Shown piece after piece: positions 17,214 through 25,419 of a DNA stretch of 64,000 nt. The stretch's first letter is position 1. Every line of letters starts with the position of its first letter. The position numbers were made by a program, and so were the translations under genes. Below the pieces are notes generated by a model, which did no database searches, had not been told where the DNA came from, and saw only the letters and a program-made list of their open reading frames with translations. The DNA comes from Reyranellaceae bacterium. GTDB lineage: Bacteria > Pseudomonadota > Alphaproteobacteria > Reyranellales > Reyranellaceae. The stretch lies in NCBI GenBank assembly GCA_022844045.1, contig JALHMM010000014.1, positions 1 to 64,000 on the forward strand, given 5' to 3'.

Positions 17214-18080
17214 TCAGGCGTCCAGCCGCATGGCGCCGAAGCGCCGCGGCGGCGAGACCAGCATATCCTGCGCCGTCACCAGCCGGAGCTCGCGCTCGCC
17301 CGAGGCCAGCGTCGCCTCGAGCACGGCGTAGATCGAGGCCGCGACCGCCTCCAGCGCGCGGCCGACATCGCGATGCGCGTGCCACTGCGCCAGGAACAAC
17401 GCCGCCACCGCGTCACCCGTGCCGTTGGGCGCGATGGGGAAGGCGAGCTCGGGCGTCGACACCAGCCACGCGGCCTCGCGCGTCAGCGCCAGCATCTCGA
17501 TGGTGCCGGCGGGCGCGTCGCGGCGGCGCAGGCTGGTGACCAGCACGATCGAGGGATTCTGTCCGTCGCCCATCAGCGCGCGCGCCGCCGACAGCGTGTC
17601 CTTGAGTGTCGCGACCTTGCGGCCGCTCAGCCATTCGAGCTCGAAGTGGTTGGGCGTCAGGATGTCGCTATGCGCCACGATGCGGTCGCGGAAGAATTCG
17701 GGGATGCCGGGCCGCACATAGACCTGACGGTCGATATCGCCGATCACCGGATCGCAGCACCACACGGCGTTGGGATTGGCCTTGCGCACCATCGCCACGG
17801 CTTCGAGCACGACCTCGCCCAGCGCGGCGTCGCCGAGATAGCCGGTCAGCACCGCGTCGCAGCTCGCGAGCGCGCCGCGCTCGGCGATACCCGCGACCAC
17901 ATCGCGCACCTGATCAGGTGCGGCGACGCGGCCCTTCCACGCGCCATAGCCGGTGTGGTTGGAGAACTCGACCGTGTTCACGGCCCAGACCTCATGGCCC
18001 AGCCGTTGCAGCGGGAAAGTCGCGGCGCGGTTGCCGACATAGCCGTACGCGACGTGGGACTGGATCGATAGAACGCGCAT
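17214..18080 (-). CDS. pdxY: pyridoxal kinase
   Basis: A 288-residue ribokinase-fold enzyme that phosphorylates pyridoxal to PLP in vitamin B6 salvage. MRVLSIQSHVAYGYVGNRAA and VEFSNHTGYGAWKG are PdxY/PdxK N-terminal signatures. WCCDPVIGDIDRQVYV and ILTPNHFELEWLSG follow, and PNGTGDAVAALFLA holds the catalytic Asp in the GTGD anion hole. ATG 18080 begins directly at the first beta strand. It is cytosolic and divergent from the aldolase-family gene across a short AT-rich promoter; LysE follows. Confidence 0.94.
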   Translation of the reverse strand: MRVLSIQSHVAYGYVGNRAATFPLQRLGHEVWAVNTVEFSNHTGYGAWKGRVAAPDQVRDVVAGIAERGALASCDAVLTGYLGDAALGEVVLEAVAMVRKANPNAVWCCDPVIGDIDRQVYVRPGIPEFFRDRIVAHSDILTPNHFELEWLSGRKVATLKDTLSAARALMGDGQNPSIVLVTSLRRRDAPAGTIEMLALTREAAWLVSTPELAFPIAPNGTGDAVAALFLAQWHAHRDVGRALEAVAASIYAVLEATLASGERELRLVTAQDMLVSPPRRFGAMRLDA

Positions 18081-18115
18081 CACCGTCGGCCGGCGATGGC
18101 TTGGCCCGGCCCCAT

Positions 18116-18125
18116 CTATATATAG
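18116..18125. promoter_or_regulatory. palindromic AT-rich core of the pdxY / lyase divergent promoter
   Basis: CTATATATAG is a perfect 10-base palindrome and the only AT-rich patch in the 82-base space between the divergent starts at 18080 and 18163. It could supply -10 elements in both directions. No clear -35 boxes were found. Confidence 0.35.
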
Positions 18126-18162
18126 TCCTCCAAGCCTGGACCGGGGAGAAGATTTAGCAGCG

Positions 18163-19038
18163 ATGACCACGACCGTCCGACCACGCCGAAGCGTGCTGTA
18201 TATGCCCGGTGCCAATGTCAGGGCGCTGGAGAAGGCGCGCAGCCTGCCGGCCGACGCGCTGATCTTCGATCTCGAGGACGCCGTCGCGCCCGATGCCAAG
18301 GAAGCCGCGCGCGCCAATGTCGTGGCCGCCGCGCGGAGCAAGGCCTACGGCAAGCGCGAGATCGTCATCCGCTGCAACGGGCTCGGCACCGCGTGGGGCC
18401 GCGCCGATGTCGCGGCGATCGCCGCCTCGGGTGCGGATGCCATCCTGGTGCCCAAGCTGGAAAGCGCCGCCGACGTCACCAACGTCGTCGCCCTGCTCGA
18501 TGCTGCCGGTGCACCGTCCGGGATGGCGGTGTGGGGCATGATAGAGACACCACGCGGCATCCTCCGGGCCGAGGAGATCGCCTCGTCGTCGCCACGGCTG
18601 GCCTGCCTGATCATGGGCACCAACGATCTGGTGAAAGACCTGCGCGCGCAGCACACGCCTCTGAGGTTGCCGATGGTGGTGCCGCTGGGCTTCACCCTGC
18701 TGGCCGCGCGCGCCAACGGGCTGGCGATCCTCGATGGCGTTTACAACGACATCCAGGACATCGAAGGCTTCAAGGCCTCGTGCCGGCAGGGGCTGGAGTT
18801 CGGCTTCGACGGCAAGACGCTGATCCACCCGACCCAGGTCGAGCCCTGCAACGAGATCTTCGCGCCCAGTGCAGCCGAGCTGGCGATGGCCGAGAAGATC
18901 GTCGCCGGCTTCGAGAAGGCGCGCGCCGAGGGCAAGGGCGTGGTCACCGTCGACGGCCGCATGATCGAGAACCTGCATGTCGAGCAGGCACAGCGGCAGC
19001 TCGCTTTGGCCGCGGCGATCCGCGAACTGGCCGCATAG
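18163..19038 (+). CDS. HpcH/HpaI-CitE family lyase (malyl-/citramalyl-CoA lyase type)
   Basis: A 291-residue TIM-barrel lyase. RRSVLYMPGANVRALEKARSLPADALIFDLEDAVAP is the CitE/Mcl N-terminus with the metal-binding acidic cluster. VWGMIETPRGILRA supplies the second metal Glu, LIMGTNDLVKDL follows, and GKTLIHPTQVEPCN is the conserved C-terminal segment. Such enzymes cleave (3S)-malyl-, beta-methylmalyl- or citramalyl-CoA. A mesaconyl-CoA-hydratase-like gene follows on the same strand, which suggests malyl/beta-methylmalyl-CoA chemistry. GGGGAGAAG lies upstream of the start. Confidence 0.85.
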   Translation: MTTTVRPRRSVLYMPGANVRALEKARSLPADALIFDLEDAVAPDAKEAARANVVAAARSKAYGKREIVIRCNGLGTAWGRADVAAIAASGADAILVPKLESAADVTNVVALLDAAGAPSGMAVWGMIETPRGILRAEEIASSSPRLACLIMGTNDLVKDLRAQHTPLRLPMVVPLGFTLLAARANGLAILDGVYNDIQDIEGFKASCRQGLEFGFDGKTLIHPTQVEPCNEIFAPSAAELAMAEKIVAGFEKARAEGKGVVTVDGRMIENLHVEQAQRQLALAAAIRELAA

Positions 19039-19072
19039 CGCACCTTCGCAGGGCTATCCCATCTGGCGTTTT

Positions 19073-19110
19073 CTTCCCTCTCCCCGCAAGCGGCAGGGCG
19101 ATCGCATATG
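19073..19110. repeat. family B REP-like repeat (degenerate)
   Basis: CCCTCTCCCCGCAAGCGGCAGGGCGATCGC followed by ATATGG: half of the GC palindrome plus the AGGGCGATCGC box seen in the other family B copies. It directly precedes a family A element. Confidence 0.5.
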
Positions 19111-19122
19111 GAACTGCATCTA

Positions 19123-19244
19123 CCTTCCCCCAGAGGGGGAAGGTGGCGCGGAGCGCCGGATGGTGGATGTTGAAGACGGACTCCTCTGTTCGTCTTCGAC
19201 ATCCCCCATCCGCCCTTCGGGCACCTTCCCCCTTCGGGGGAAGG
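19123..19244. repeat. family A palindromic element, copy 3
   Basis: A 122-bp element ending in CCTTCCCCC and GGGGGAAGG palindromes. The interior pairs GGATGTTGAAGACG with CGTCTTCGACATCC. It separates the lyase gene from the downstream hydratase gene, so it would be transcribed if the two form one operon. Confidence 0.87.
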
Positions 19245-19439
19245 TAAGACCGAGCCAAGCTGGCCATATGTGATCGCTCTGCGCTCCTCCGGGAGCGGCA
19301 AAAACGTCACGGTGACTCCTGTCGCCGACGCGGCTATAGGCCGAACCCAACGCCGCGTTTCGACGGCGGGACAGGGAAGCATCGCCTGAGCACCACCCGT
19401 GCCGCTCGAGAGAGCGAGCGCTGATTTGTGCAGGCGATC
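19245..19439. other. gene-free spacer upstream of the MaoC hydratase gene
   Basis: With the two repeats before it, this makes a 401-bp gap. It contains CTCCTCCGGGAG (a short hairpin near 19282-19293) and GAGAGAGCGAG close to the next start. No ORF with coding character and no convincing promoter was seen. Confidence 0.4.
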
Positions 19440-20504
19440 ATGTCCCGCAACGCCCCGGCCAAGACCAACCCCGGCAATTATTTCGAGGACTTCGCGCTCG
19501 GCCAGGAGCTGGCGCACGCCACGCCGCGCACCGTGACCGAGGGCGATGTCTCGCTCTATACCGCGCTCTACGGCACGCGGTTTGCCGTGCAAAGCGCCGA
19601 CGCGTTCGCGCGATCGGTCGGCCTGCCCAGCGCGCCGGTCGACGACCTGCTGGTCTTCCACATCGTCTTCGGCAAGACCGTGCCCGACATCTCGCTCAAT
19701 GCCGTGGCCAATCTCGGCTACGCCGAGTGCCGCTTCGGCGTGCCGGTCTATCCCGGCGACACGCTGACGGCGCGCTCCACCGTGATCGGCCTGCGCGAGA
19801 ACTCCAACCGCGAGAGCGGCGTGGTCTATGTGCGCTCCGAGGGCATCAACCAGGCCGGCGAGACGGTGCTCGACTATGTGCGCTGGGTGATGGTGCGCAA
19901 GCGCGACAAGGACTCGCCGGTCGTCGCCAACAACGTGCCCAAGCTCGCCGCGACGGTCGCCGCCAACGACCTCGTCGTGCCCGAGGAACTCGCGCTCGAG
20001 GACTACGACGCGACCTTGGCGGGCTCGCCGCATCGCTGGTGCGACTACGAGATCGGAGAGCGCATCGATCATGTCGACGGCATGACCATCGAGGAGGCTG
20101 AGCACATGACCGCGACGCGCCTCTACCAGAACACGGCGAAGGTGCATTTCGACCAACGCCTCGCGGCGGGTACGCGCTTCGGTCGCCGGCTGATCTATGG
20201 TGGCCACGTGATCTCGATGGCGCGCGCGCTGTCGTTCAATGGCCTCGCCAACGCCTTCAAGATCGCCGCGATCAACGCCGGCAGCCACACCAACCCGACG
20301 CTCGCCGGCGACACGATCTACGCCTGGTCGGAGGTGATGGAGAAGGCGACGATCGATGGCCGCGACGACATCGGCGCGCTGCGCCTGCGCACCCGCGCGG
20401 TCAAGAACGCCGATGCCGCGTCGTTCCCCGACAAAGGCCCCGACGGCAAGGCCGATCCGTCCGTCGTGCTCGATCTCGACTACTGGGCGCTGATGCCGCG
20501 TTGA
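19440..20504 (+). CDS. MaoC double-hotdog dehydratase, probable mesaconyl-CoA hydratase
   Basis: A 354-residue protein with two MaoC-like hotdog halves. The first starts NYFEDFALGQELAHATPRTVTEGDVSLYTALYG; the second has RLYQNTAKVHFDQR and GRRLIYGGHVISMARALSFNGL, with the hydratase Asp/His region. Length and arrangement fit mesaconyl-CoA (C1/C4) hydratases, which act beside beta-methylmalyl-CoA lyase in the ethylmalonyl-CoA pathway or in glyoxylate/propionate use. The neighbouring CitE/Mcl-type lyase supports this. ATG 19440 is preferred over GTG 19428. Other hydratase substrates remain possible. Confidence 0.8.
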   Translation: MSRNAPAKTNPGNYFEDFALGQELAHATPRTVTEGDVSLYTALYGTRFAVQSADAFARSVGLPSAPVDDLLVFHIVFGKTVPDISLNAVANLGYAECRFGVPVYPGDTLTARSTVIGLRENSNRESGVVYVRSEGINQAGETVLDYVRWVMVRKRDKDSPVVANNVPKLAATVAANDLVVPEELALEDYDATLAGSPHRWCDYEIGERIDHVDGMTIEEAEHMTATRLYQNTAKVHFDQRLAAGTRFGRRLIYGGHVISMARALSFNGLANAFKIAAINAGSHTNPTLAGDTIYAWSEVMEKATIDGRDDIGALRLRTRAVKNADAASFPDKGPDGKADPSVVLDLDYWALMPR

Positions 20505-20519
20505 TCCAAGAAGAAGACG

Positions 20520-20632
20520 AACCACAGAGACACAGAGACACAGAGACACAGAGAACGGCAAGACACGCGCGGAGCGCGCAGGATTGGTTTTCTCTTCTTT
20601 GTCTTCCTCTGTGTCTCTGTGCCTCTGTGGTT
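20520..20632. repeat. CACAGAG-rich inverted repeat (family E)
   Basis: Left arm 20520-20555 is an array of the 7-mer ACAGAGAC/CACAGAG units; right arm about 20588-20632 carries the complementary CTCTGTG units. Folded, they form a long imperfect hairpin between the convergent hydratase and LysR genes. The composition is unlike the GC-rich surroundings. The tandem unit is far too short for a CRISPR repeat. Confidence 0.75.
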
Positions 20633-20668
20633 GGCCTCATGATGCCGGCGCGACGCCGGCGCTCCCAG

Positions 20669-21568
20669 TCAAGTGGCCTGAACCTTCAGCCACTCCACGA
20701 AGTCGCGCACGGCAGGGCGGCGCATGTGGCTTTGCGGCGCGACCGCCCAGTAGCTCCACTCGGCGGGCCATTCCCGCTCCAGCACGCGCACCAGGCGGCC
20801 GCGCGCCAGATGCTCGTGCACCATCGGACCGCGGCCCAGGGCAACGCCCTGGCCGTCGATCGCCGCCGACAGGATCACCATCGAGTCGTTGAAGAACAGG
20901 CCGGACGACGCGGCCGCCGGCGGCAGGCCCTCGCGTTCGAACCATGCCGGCCAGCTCATCCAGGGCTGGCGGGGATGGGCATCGGTGTCGTGCAGCAGGG
21001 TGTGGCGTCTGAGGTCGTCGAAGCTTTGTAGCGGCCGCCGCCCGTAGGCCAGGGTCGGGCTGCACACCGGGAAGATCGTCTCGCCCATCAGGCGCTCAGC
21101 CACCAGATCGCGGAACGGGCCTGGTGCGAAGCGGATCGCGAGATCGACGTCCTCGCGGGTGAAATCGACCAGCAGGCGCTCGGCGCGCACATGCAGCTCG
21201 ATGCCCGGCAGGTCGACGCGCAGCGCCGGCAGGCGCGGCACCAGCCAAGCCGCCGCGATCGAGGGCAGCAGGCTGACGGCTACGCGCGTGCGCTTGCGTC
21301 TCTCGCCCAGCGACTCGCTGACGGCGGCGAGGCGATCGAATGCATCGGTGAGGCCGGGCAGCAGGGCGGCGCCCTCGCTGGTCAAGGTCACGCCCTGGGC
21401 GCGGCGGTGGAACAGCTTCACATCGAGCCGCGCCTCGAGCAGGCGCACCTGCTCGCTCACCGCCGAGGGCGTGACCGACAGCTCCTCGGCCGCCTTGGCG
21501 ATGGCGCCGTGGCGGGCGGCGGCCTCGAAGGCGCGCAGGGCGTTGAGCGGCGGCAGACGGCGCGGCAT
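20669..21568 (-). CDS. LysR family transcriptional regulator (GcvA-like)
   Basis: A 299-residue LTTR. The N-terminal winged HTH spans about residues 7-65 (PPLNALRAFEAAARHGAIAKAAEELSVTPSAVSEQVRLLEARL), followed by a periplasmic-binding-like effector domain; PPLNALRAFEAAAR is typical of the GcvA branch. ATG 21568 fits the family length; the frame continues upstream only as shadow of the GST gene. It is divergent from that GST, with a textbook T-N11-A box just upstream of its own start, so it probably regulates the GST and itself. Confidence 0.92.
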   Translation of the reverse strand: MPRRLPPLNALRAFEAAARHGAIAKAAEELSVTPSAVSEQVRLLEARLDVKLFHRRAQGVTLTSEGAALLPGLTDAFDRLAAVSESLGERRKRTRVAVSLLPSIAAAWLVPRLPALRVDLPGIELHVRAERLLVDFTREDVDLAIRFAPGPFRDLVAERLMGETIFPVCSPTLAYGRRPLQSFDDLRRHTLLHDTDAHPRQPWMSWPAWFEREGLPPAAASSGLFFNDSMVILSAAIDGQGVALGRGPMVHEHLARGRLVRVLEREWPAEWSYWAVAPQSHMRRPAVRDFVEWLKVQAT

Positions 21569-21577
21569 GGCGGTAGC

Positions 21578-21592
21578 ATAGGAAATTCCTAT
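21578..21592. promoter_or_regulatory. LTTR operator (T-N11-A palindrome)
   Basis: ATAGGAAATTCCTAT is a perfect 15-base palindrome around a central A and contains T-N11-A (T 21579, A 21591). It lies 10 bases upstream of the LysR start and 73 bases upstream of the GST start, the expected place for an autoregulatory LysR site. Confidence 0.75.
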
Positions 21593-21664
21593 TCTCGGCG
21601 ACAGGGCTTCCCGTTTGCGGCTTTGTGTTGCAGGCGCGAGAGTGCGCAGCGACAGGAGATTCCG

Positions 21665-22264
21665 ATGCTGACGCTCTACGACTATCTCGACTCCGGCAAC
21701 GGCTACAAGGTGCGCCTGCTGCTGGCCCAGCTCGGCACGCCCTATAGGCTGGTCGAGCTCGACATCATGCAAGGCGCCACGCGCACACCAGAATTCCTGG
21801 CCAAGAACCCCAACGGGCGCGTCCCGACCCTGGAGCTCGAGGACGGCACGGTCCTCGCCGAGTCGAACGCCATCGTCTGGTATCTCGCCGAGGGCACGAA
21901 GTTCGCGCCCGCGGCTCGCCTCGGCCGGGCCAAGGCGCTGCACTGGATGTTCTTCGAGCAGTACAGCCACGAGCCCTATGTGGCGACGCCGCGCTTCATC
22001 CTGCGCCATCTGCCCGCCGACCATCCCCGCCGGGCCGAGCTGCCGGCGCGCCAGGCGCAGGGCCGGGCGGCGCTGGGCGTGATGGAGGGCCATCTGGCCG
22101 GGCACGACTTCCTCGCCGGCGCCTACTCGATCGCCGACATCGCGCTCTATGCCTACACGCACCGCGCCGACGAGGCCGGCATCGACCTTGCGCCGTTTCC
22201 GGCCGTGCGGGCCTGGCTGGCTCGGGTCGCCAGCCAGCCCGGCCATGTGCCCATGCTGCCCTGA
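21665..22264 (+). CDS. glutathione S-transferase family protein
   Basis: A 199-residue GST. The N-domain begins MLTLYDYLDSGNGYKVRLLLAQLG; NPNGRVPTLELEDGTVLAESNAIVWYLAEGT gives the cis-Pro and Glu-Ser glutathione-binding pair. The C-terminal helical domain has LAGAYSIADIALYAYTHRADEAG. AGGAG precedes ATG 21665. The enzyme is cytosolic with unknown electrophile. The divergent LysR regulator and its operator suggest inducible expression. Confidence 0.9.
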   Translation: MLTLYDYLDSGNGYKVRLLLAQLGTPYRLVELDIMQGATRTPEFLAKNPNGRVPTLELEDGTVLAESNAIVWYLAEGTKFAPAARLGRAKALHWMFFEQYSHEPYVATPRFILRHLPADHPRRAELPARQAQGRAALGVMEGHLAGHDFLAGAYSIADIALYAYTHRADEAGIDLAPFPAVRAWLARVASQPGHVPMLP

Positions 22265-22283
22265 CACGCGCAGCGCCTCTCAG

Positions 22284-22325
22284 GGTCTTCGGGCCGCGTC
22301 GCTGGAGCGGCGCGGCCCCAAGACC
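22284..22325 (+). terminator. terminator-like stem-loop after the GST gene
   Basis: GGTCTT...GGGCCGCG pairs with CGCGGCCC...AAGACC around a 12-base loop. The stem is strong and has no T tract. It lies about 20 bases after the GST stop. Confidence 0.5.
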
Positions 22326-22497
22326 GCCAGCTGTCCACATGCGATAGCCCTGGCCGGAACCGGGGCCAAAAACCCTGCATCCAAAGGCCCTTACGGCGCT
22401 GTACGCCCCGCGTAGCGGCGGAAATTGAACATCGACCGGGTTGGTGCATGATGTGTGTCGGGCATGGCTGACGCGCCTGACCGCAGCGGTTTGAGCA

Positions 22498-22518
22498 ATG
22501 GAAAACCATAGCATTCGG
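22498..22518 (+). repeat. 21-base direct repeat, copy 1 (sdh upstream region)
   Basis: GGAAAACCATAGCATTCGG preceded by AT; identical to the copy at 22614-22634, 116 bases downstream. It contains the imperfect dyad GGAAAACC/CCATAGC and is less GC-rich than its surroundings. It may be a regulator site pair for the sdh operon or part of a dispersed repeat. Confidence 0.6.
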
Positions 22519-22613
22519 CATCCACAAGATTCCGACGTGACAGGCGTCGGGGGCGGCGTTGGAGCAACCGGCCGGCGTCGTGGATGCTGGGGGCCCGGCG
22601 TGTCTGGAAAACG

Positions 22614-22634
22614 ATGGAAAACCATAGCATTCGG
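22614..22634 (+). repeat. 21-base direct repeat, copy 2 (sdh upstream region)
   Basis: Identical to 22498-22518. It is preceded by a further partial copy (GGAAAACGATGG), giving locally repeated GGAAAA blocks. It lies 55 bases upstream of the -35 box of the proposed sdh promoter, an activator-like position. Confidence 0.6.
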
Positions 22635-22688
22635 TCCGCTAGAGGATCGCAGAGCGACCCGGGTCCTTCTGAGCAACGGACCCTTGCG

Positions 22689-22716
22689 TTGACTTGCGAA
22701 AGCCAAAGCGTACATT
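22689..22716 (+). promoter_or_regulatory. probable sigma-70 promoter of sdhCDAB
   Basis: TTGACT at 22689-22694 and TACATT at 22711-22716 with a 16-base spacer, about 75 bases before the sdhC start. It is the best promoter match in the region. Confidence 0.5.
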
Positions 22717-22789
22717 GCGCCGCGTCGGCCGGACCCCACGCTGAATCAAACGACCCGCGTGGTCCGGCGCTTACGTTCTCGGGGACGGC

Positions 22790-23185
22790 ATGAGTTCAGC
22801 CAACCGGTCGGCGAGACCACTGTCGCCGCATCTGCAGGTCTACAAGCCGCAGCTGACATCCGTCCTGTCGATCACCCACCGCGCCACCGGCATCGCGCTC
22901 AGCGTGGGCATCCTCTACCTGATCGCCTGGCTGTGCGCCGCGTCCTCGTCGAGCGAGACCTACGCGATCTTCGCCTGGTTCAACGGCTCGGTGGTCGGCC
23001 GCATCTTCCTGTTCGGCTGGACGCTGTGCCTGTTCTTTCATCTCTTCAACGGCATCCGGCACCTGTTCTGGGACGCCGGCTACGGCTTCGAGCTGAAGAC
23101 CGCCTACACTTCTGGCTGGGCCGTGGTCGCCGCGACGTTGGCGGCGACCGTTGTCGCCTGGTTCCTCGCTTACGCGATCAGGTGA
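22790..23185 (+). CDS. sdhC: succinate dehydrogenase cytochrome b556 subunit
   Basis: A 131-residue membrane anchor of complex II. RPLSPHLQVYKPQLTSVLSITHRATGIALS is the SdhC signature with residues near the quinone pocket. Three transmembrane helices follow, and FHLFNGIRHLFWD supplies the axial heme b ligand His. It anchors SdhAB to the inner membrane and passes electrons to ubiquinone. First gene of sdhCDAB; sdhD starts 4 bases after its stop. Confidence 0.97.
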   Translation: MSSANRSARPLSPHLQVYKPQLTSVLSITHRATGIALSVGILYLIAWLCAASSSSETYAIFAWFNGSVVGRIFLFGWTLCLFFHLFNGIRHLFWDAGYGFELKTAYTSGWAVVAATLAATVVAWFLAYAIR

Positions 23186-23189
23186 TCCG

Positions 23190-23573
23190 ATGGCCGATCT
23201 CCGCTCCCCCGTCGCGCGCGTGCGCGGCCTCGGTTCCGCCAAGTCGGGCACCCAGCATTGGTGGCATCAGCGCGTTTCCGCCGTCGCGCTGATCCTCTTG
23301 GTCTCCTGGTTCGTAGTATCGCTGATCCTCAACGCGCCCGCCGGTCAGGCGCAGGTCCGCGCCTGGGTGTCCTCGCCGGTCACCATGGTCATGCTGATCA
23401 TGACCATCCTGTTCGGCCTGTGGCACGCGGCGCTCGGCATGCAGGTGGTGATCGAGGACTATGTCCATAGCGAGGGCATGAAGATCGGCCTGATCCTGCT
23501 CATCAAGGTGCTGGCGGTGCTGGCCACGGTGGCGGCGGTCGTCGCGATGTTCCGCATGGCGTTCGGAGGTTAG
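23190..23573 (+). CDS. sdhD: succinate dehydrogenase membrane anchor subunit
   Basis: A 127-residue hydrophobic subunit with three membrane helices. [16 protein letters not shown] is the conserved entry to helix 1, and [17 protein letters not shown] in helix 2 carries the second heme ligand region and the Asp-Tyr quinone-site residues. ATG 23190 is used; an earlier in-frame ATG (23151) would overlap sdhC and add an unrelated leader. It sits between sdhC and sdhA with very short gaps. Confidence 0.96.
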   Translation: MADLRSPVARVRGLGSAKSGTQHWWHQRVSAVALILLVSWFVVSLILNAPAGQAQVRAWVSSPVTMVMLIMTILFGLWHAALGMQVVIEDYVHSEGMKIGLILLIKVLAVLATVAAVVAMFRMAFGG

Positions 23574-23577
23574 TACG

Positions 23578-25419
23578 ATGCCCCTCGACGAAGCCAAGAA
23601 GTCCGCCGGCACGCCCGGCACCGTCACCATCGGCGGCCGCGCCTACAAGGTCGTCGACCATGTCTACGACGTCGTCGTCGTCGGCGCCGGCGGCGCCGGC
23701 CTGCGCGCCACGTTCGGCATGGCCCAGAAAGGTTTCAAGACCGCCTGCATCACCAAGGTGTTCCCGACCCGCAGCCACACGGTGGCGGCGCAAGGCGGCA
23801 TCTCGGCGGCACTGGGCAACATGGGCCCGGACGACTGGCGCTGGCACATGTACGACACGGTGAAGGGCTCCGACTGGCTCGGCGACCAGGACGCGATCGA
23901 ATACATGTGCCGCGATGGCATCCCGGCGATCATCGAGCTCGAGCATTTCGGCGTGCCGTTCTCCCGCACGCCCGACGGCAAGATCTACCAGCGGCCGTTC
24001 GGCGGCATGACGACGGAATTCGGCAAGGGTATCGCCCAGCGCACTTGCGCCGCCGCCGATCGCACCGGACACGCCATCCTGCACACGCTCTACCAGCAGT
24101 CGCTGCGCTATCACGCCGAGTTCTTCATCGAGTATTTCGCGCTTGATCTGATCATGGATGACGGCGTGTGCCGCGGCGTCATGGCGTGGAACCTGGACGA
24201 CGGCACCATCCATCGCTTCCGCGCCCACAAGGTGGTGCTGGCGACCGGCGGCTATGGCCGCGTCTACCAGACCGCGACCTCGGCCCATACCTGCACCGGC
24301 GACGGTGGCGCGATGGTGTTGCGCGCCGGCCTGCCGCTGCAGGACCTCGAGTTCATCCAGTTCCATCCCACCGGCGTCTATGGCGCGGGCTGCCTGATCA
24401 CCGAGGGCGTGCGCGGCGAAGGCGGCTACGTGACCAACGCCAACGGCGAGCGCTTCATGGAGCGCTATGCGCCGTCGGCCAAGGATCTGGCGTCGCGCGA
24501 CGTCGTCTCGCGCTCGATGACGATCGAGATCCGCGAGGGCCGCGGCTGCGGTCCGAAGGGCGAGTACATCGAGCTGCACGTCGAGCATCTCGATCCGAAA
24601 GTCATCCACGAGCGCCTGCCGGGCATCGCCGAGACCGCGCGCATCTTCGCCGGCGTCGACGTCACCAAGCAGCCGATCCCGATCCTGCCGACCTGCCACT
24701 ACAACATGGGCGGTATCCCGGCGAACTATCACTGCGAAGTCATGACCGTGAAGAACGGCGACCCCAACACGCCGGTGCATGGCCTGATGGCGCTGGGCGA
24801 GGCGGCCTCGATCGGTGTGCACGGCGCCAATCGCCTGGGCTCGAACTCGCTGCTCGAGCTGGTCGTGTTCGGCCGTTCCGCCGCCGACCGCGTCGCCTCG
24901 CAGCTGACGCCCGGCCAGGCGCACAAGGAGCTGCCGCACGCCGGCGAGGAGGCGATCGCCCGCCTCGACCGGGCGCGTCACGCCAATGGCGGCTCGCCGA
25001 CGGCGGAACTGCGCGCCAGGATGCAGCACACCATGCAGAACGATTGCGCGGTGTTCCGCACCTCCAAGACGCTGGCCGAGGGCTGCGCCAGCATGGACAA
25101 GGTGTTCGCCGGCAGGGGCGACATCCGGGTCAAGGACCGCTCGATGATCTGGAACTCCGACCTGATGGAGACCCTGGAGTTCGAGAACCTGATCATCCAG
25201 GCGCAAGCCACGATCTACTCGGCCGAGAACCGCAAGGAGAGCCGCGGCGCCCACGCGCACGAGGACTTCCCCGAGCGCGACGACAAGAACTGGCTGAAGC
25301 ACACGGTCGTCTGGGTCGACAACGAGACGGGCAAGACCAGGATCGACTACCGGCCGGTCAATCTCCAGCCGATGAGCAACGACGTGCAATCCTTCCCGCC
25401 CAAGGCGCGAGTTTACTGA
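23578..25419 (+). CDS. sdhA: succinate dehydrogenase flavoprotein subunit
   Basis: A 613-residue catalytic subunit that oxidises succinate to fumarate. The FAD dinucleotide motif GAGGAG is at 36-41, and [14 protein letters not shown] carries His67, the covalent flavin attachment site. [21 protein letters not shown] and the [12 protein letters not shown] Arg cover the dicarboxylate site. The C-terminus (RIDYRPVN...FPPKARVY) is complete and normal in length. Its stop overlaps the sdhB start by one base (TGATG). Confidence 0.98.
   Translation: MPLDEAKKSAGTPGTVTIGGRAYKVVDHVYDVVVVGAGGAGLRATFGMAQKGFKTACITKVFPTRSHTVAAQGGISAALGNMGPDDWRWHMYDTVKGSDWLGDQDAIEYMCRDGIPAIIELEHFGVPFSRTPDGKIYQRPFGGMTTEFGKGIAQRTCAAADRTGHAILHTLYQQSLRYHAEFFIEYFALDLIMDDGVCRGVMAWNLDDGTIHRFRAHKVVLATGGYGRVYQTATSAHTCTGDGGAMVLRAGLPLQDLEFIQFHPTGVYGAGCLITEGVRGEGGYVTNANGERFMERYAPSAKDLASRDVVSRSMTIEIREGRGCGPKGEYIELHVEHLDPKVIHERLPGIAETARIFAGVDVTKQPIPILPTCHYNMGGIPANYHCEVMTVKNGDPNTPVHGLMALGEAASIGVHGANRLGSNSLLELVVFGRSAADRVASQLTPGQAHKELPHAGEEAIARLDRARHANGGSPTAELRARMQHTMQNDCAVFRTSKTLAEGCASMDKVFAGRGDIRVKDRSMIWNSDLMETLEFENLIIQAQATIYSAENRKESRGAHAHEDFPERDDKNWLKHTVVWVDNETGKTRIDYRPVNLQPMSNDVQSFPPKARVY

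Larger units (their letters stand above)
22265..22789. other. 525-bp gene-free region upstream of sdhC
   Basis: It holds the GST terminator-like stem (22284-22325), a 21-base direct repeat (22498 and 22614) and the sdh promoter (22689-22716). Short open frames are present but have no ribosome site and no recognisable protein. The middle part (about 22330-22490) shows nothing I can name. Confidence 0.5.

Noticed and set aside
20520-20555. CRISPR-like array at the CACAGAG repeats
   Set aside because: The unit is 7-8 bases with no spacers, and the array is one arm of an inverted repeat; no cas genes are near.
22265-22789. Small protein genes in the sdh upstream region
   Set aside because: The short frames lack ribosome sites, change frame across the direct repeats and show no recognisable sequence.
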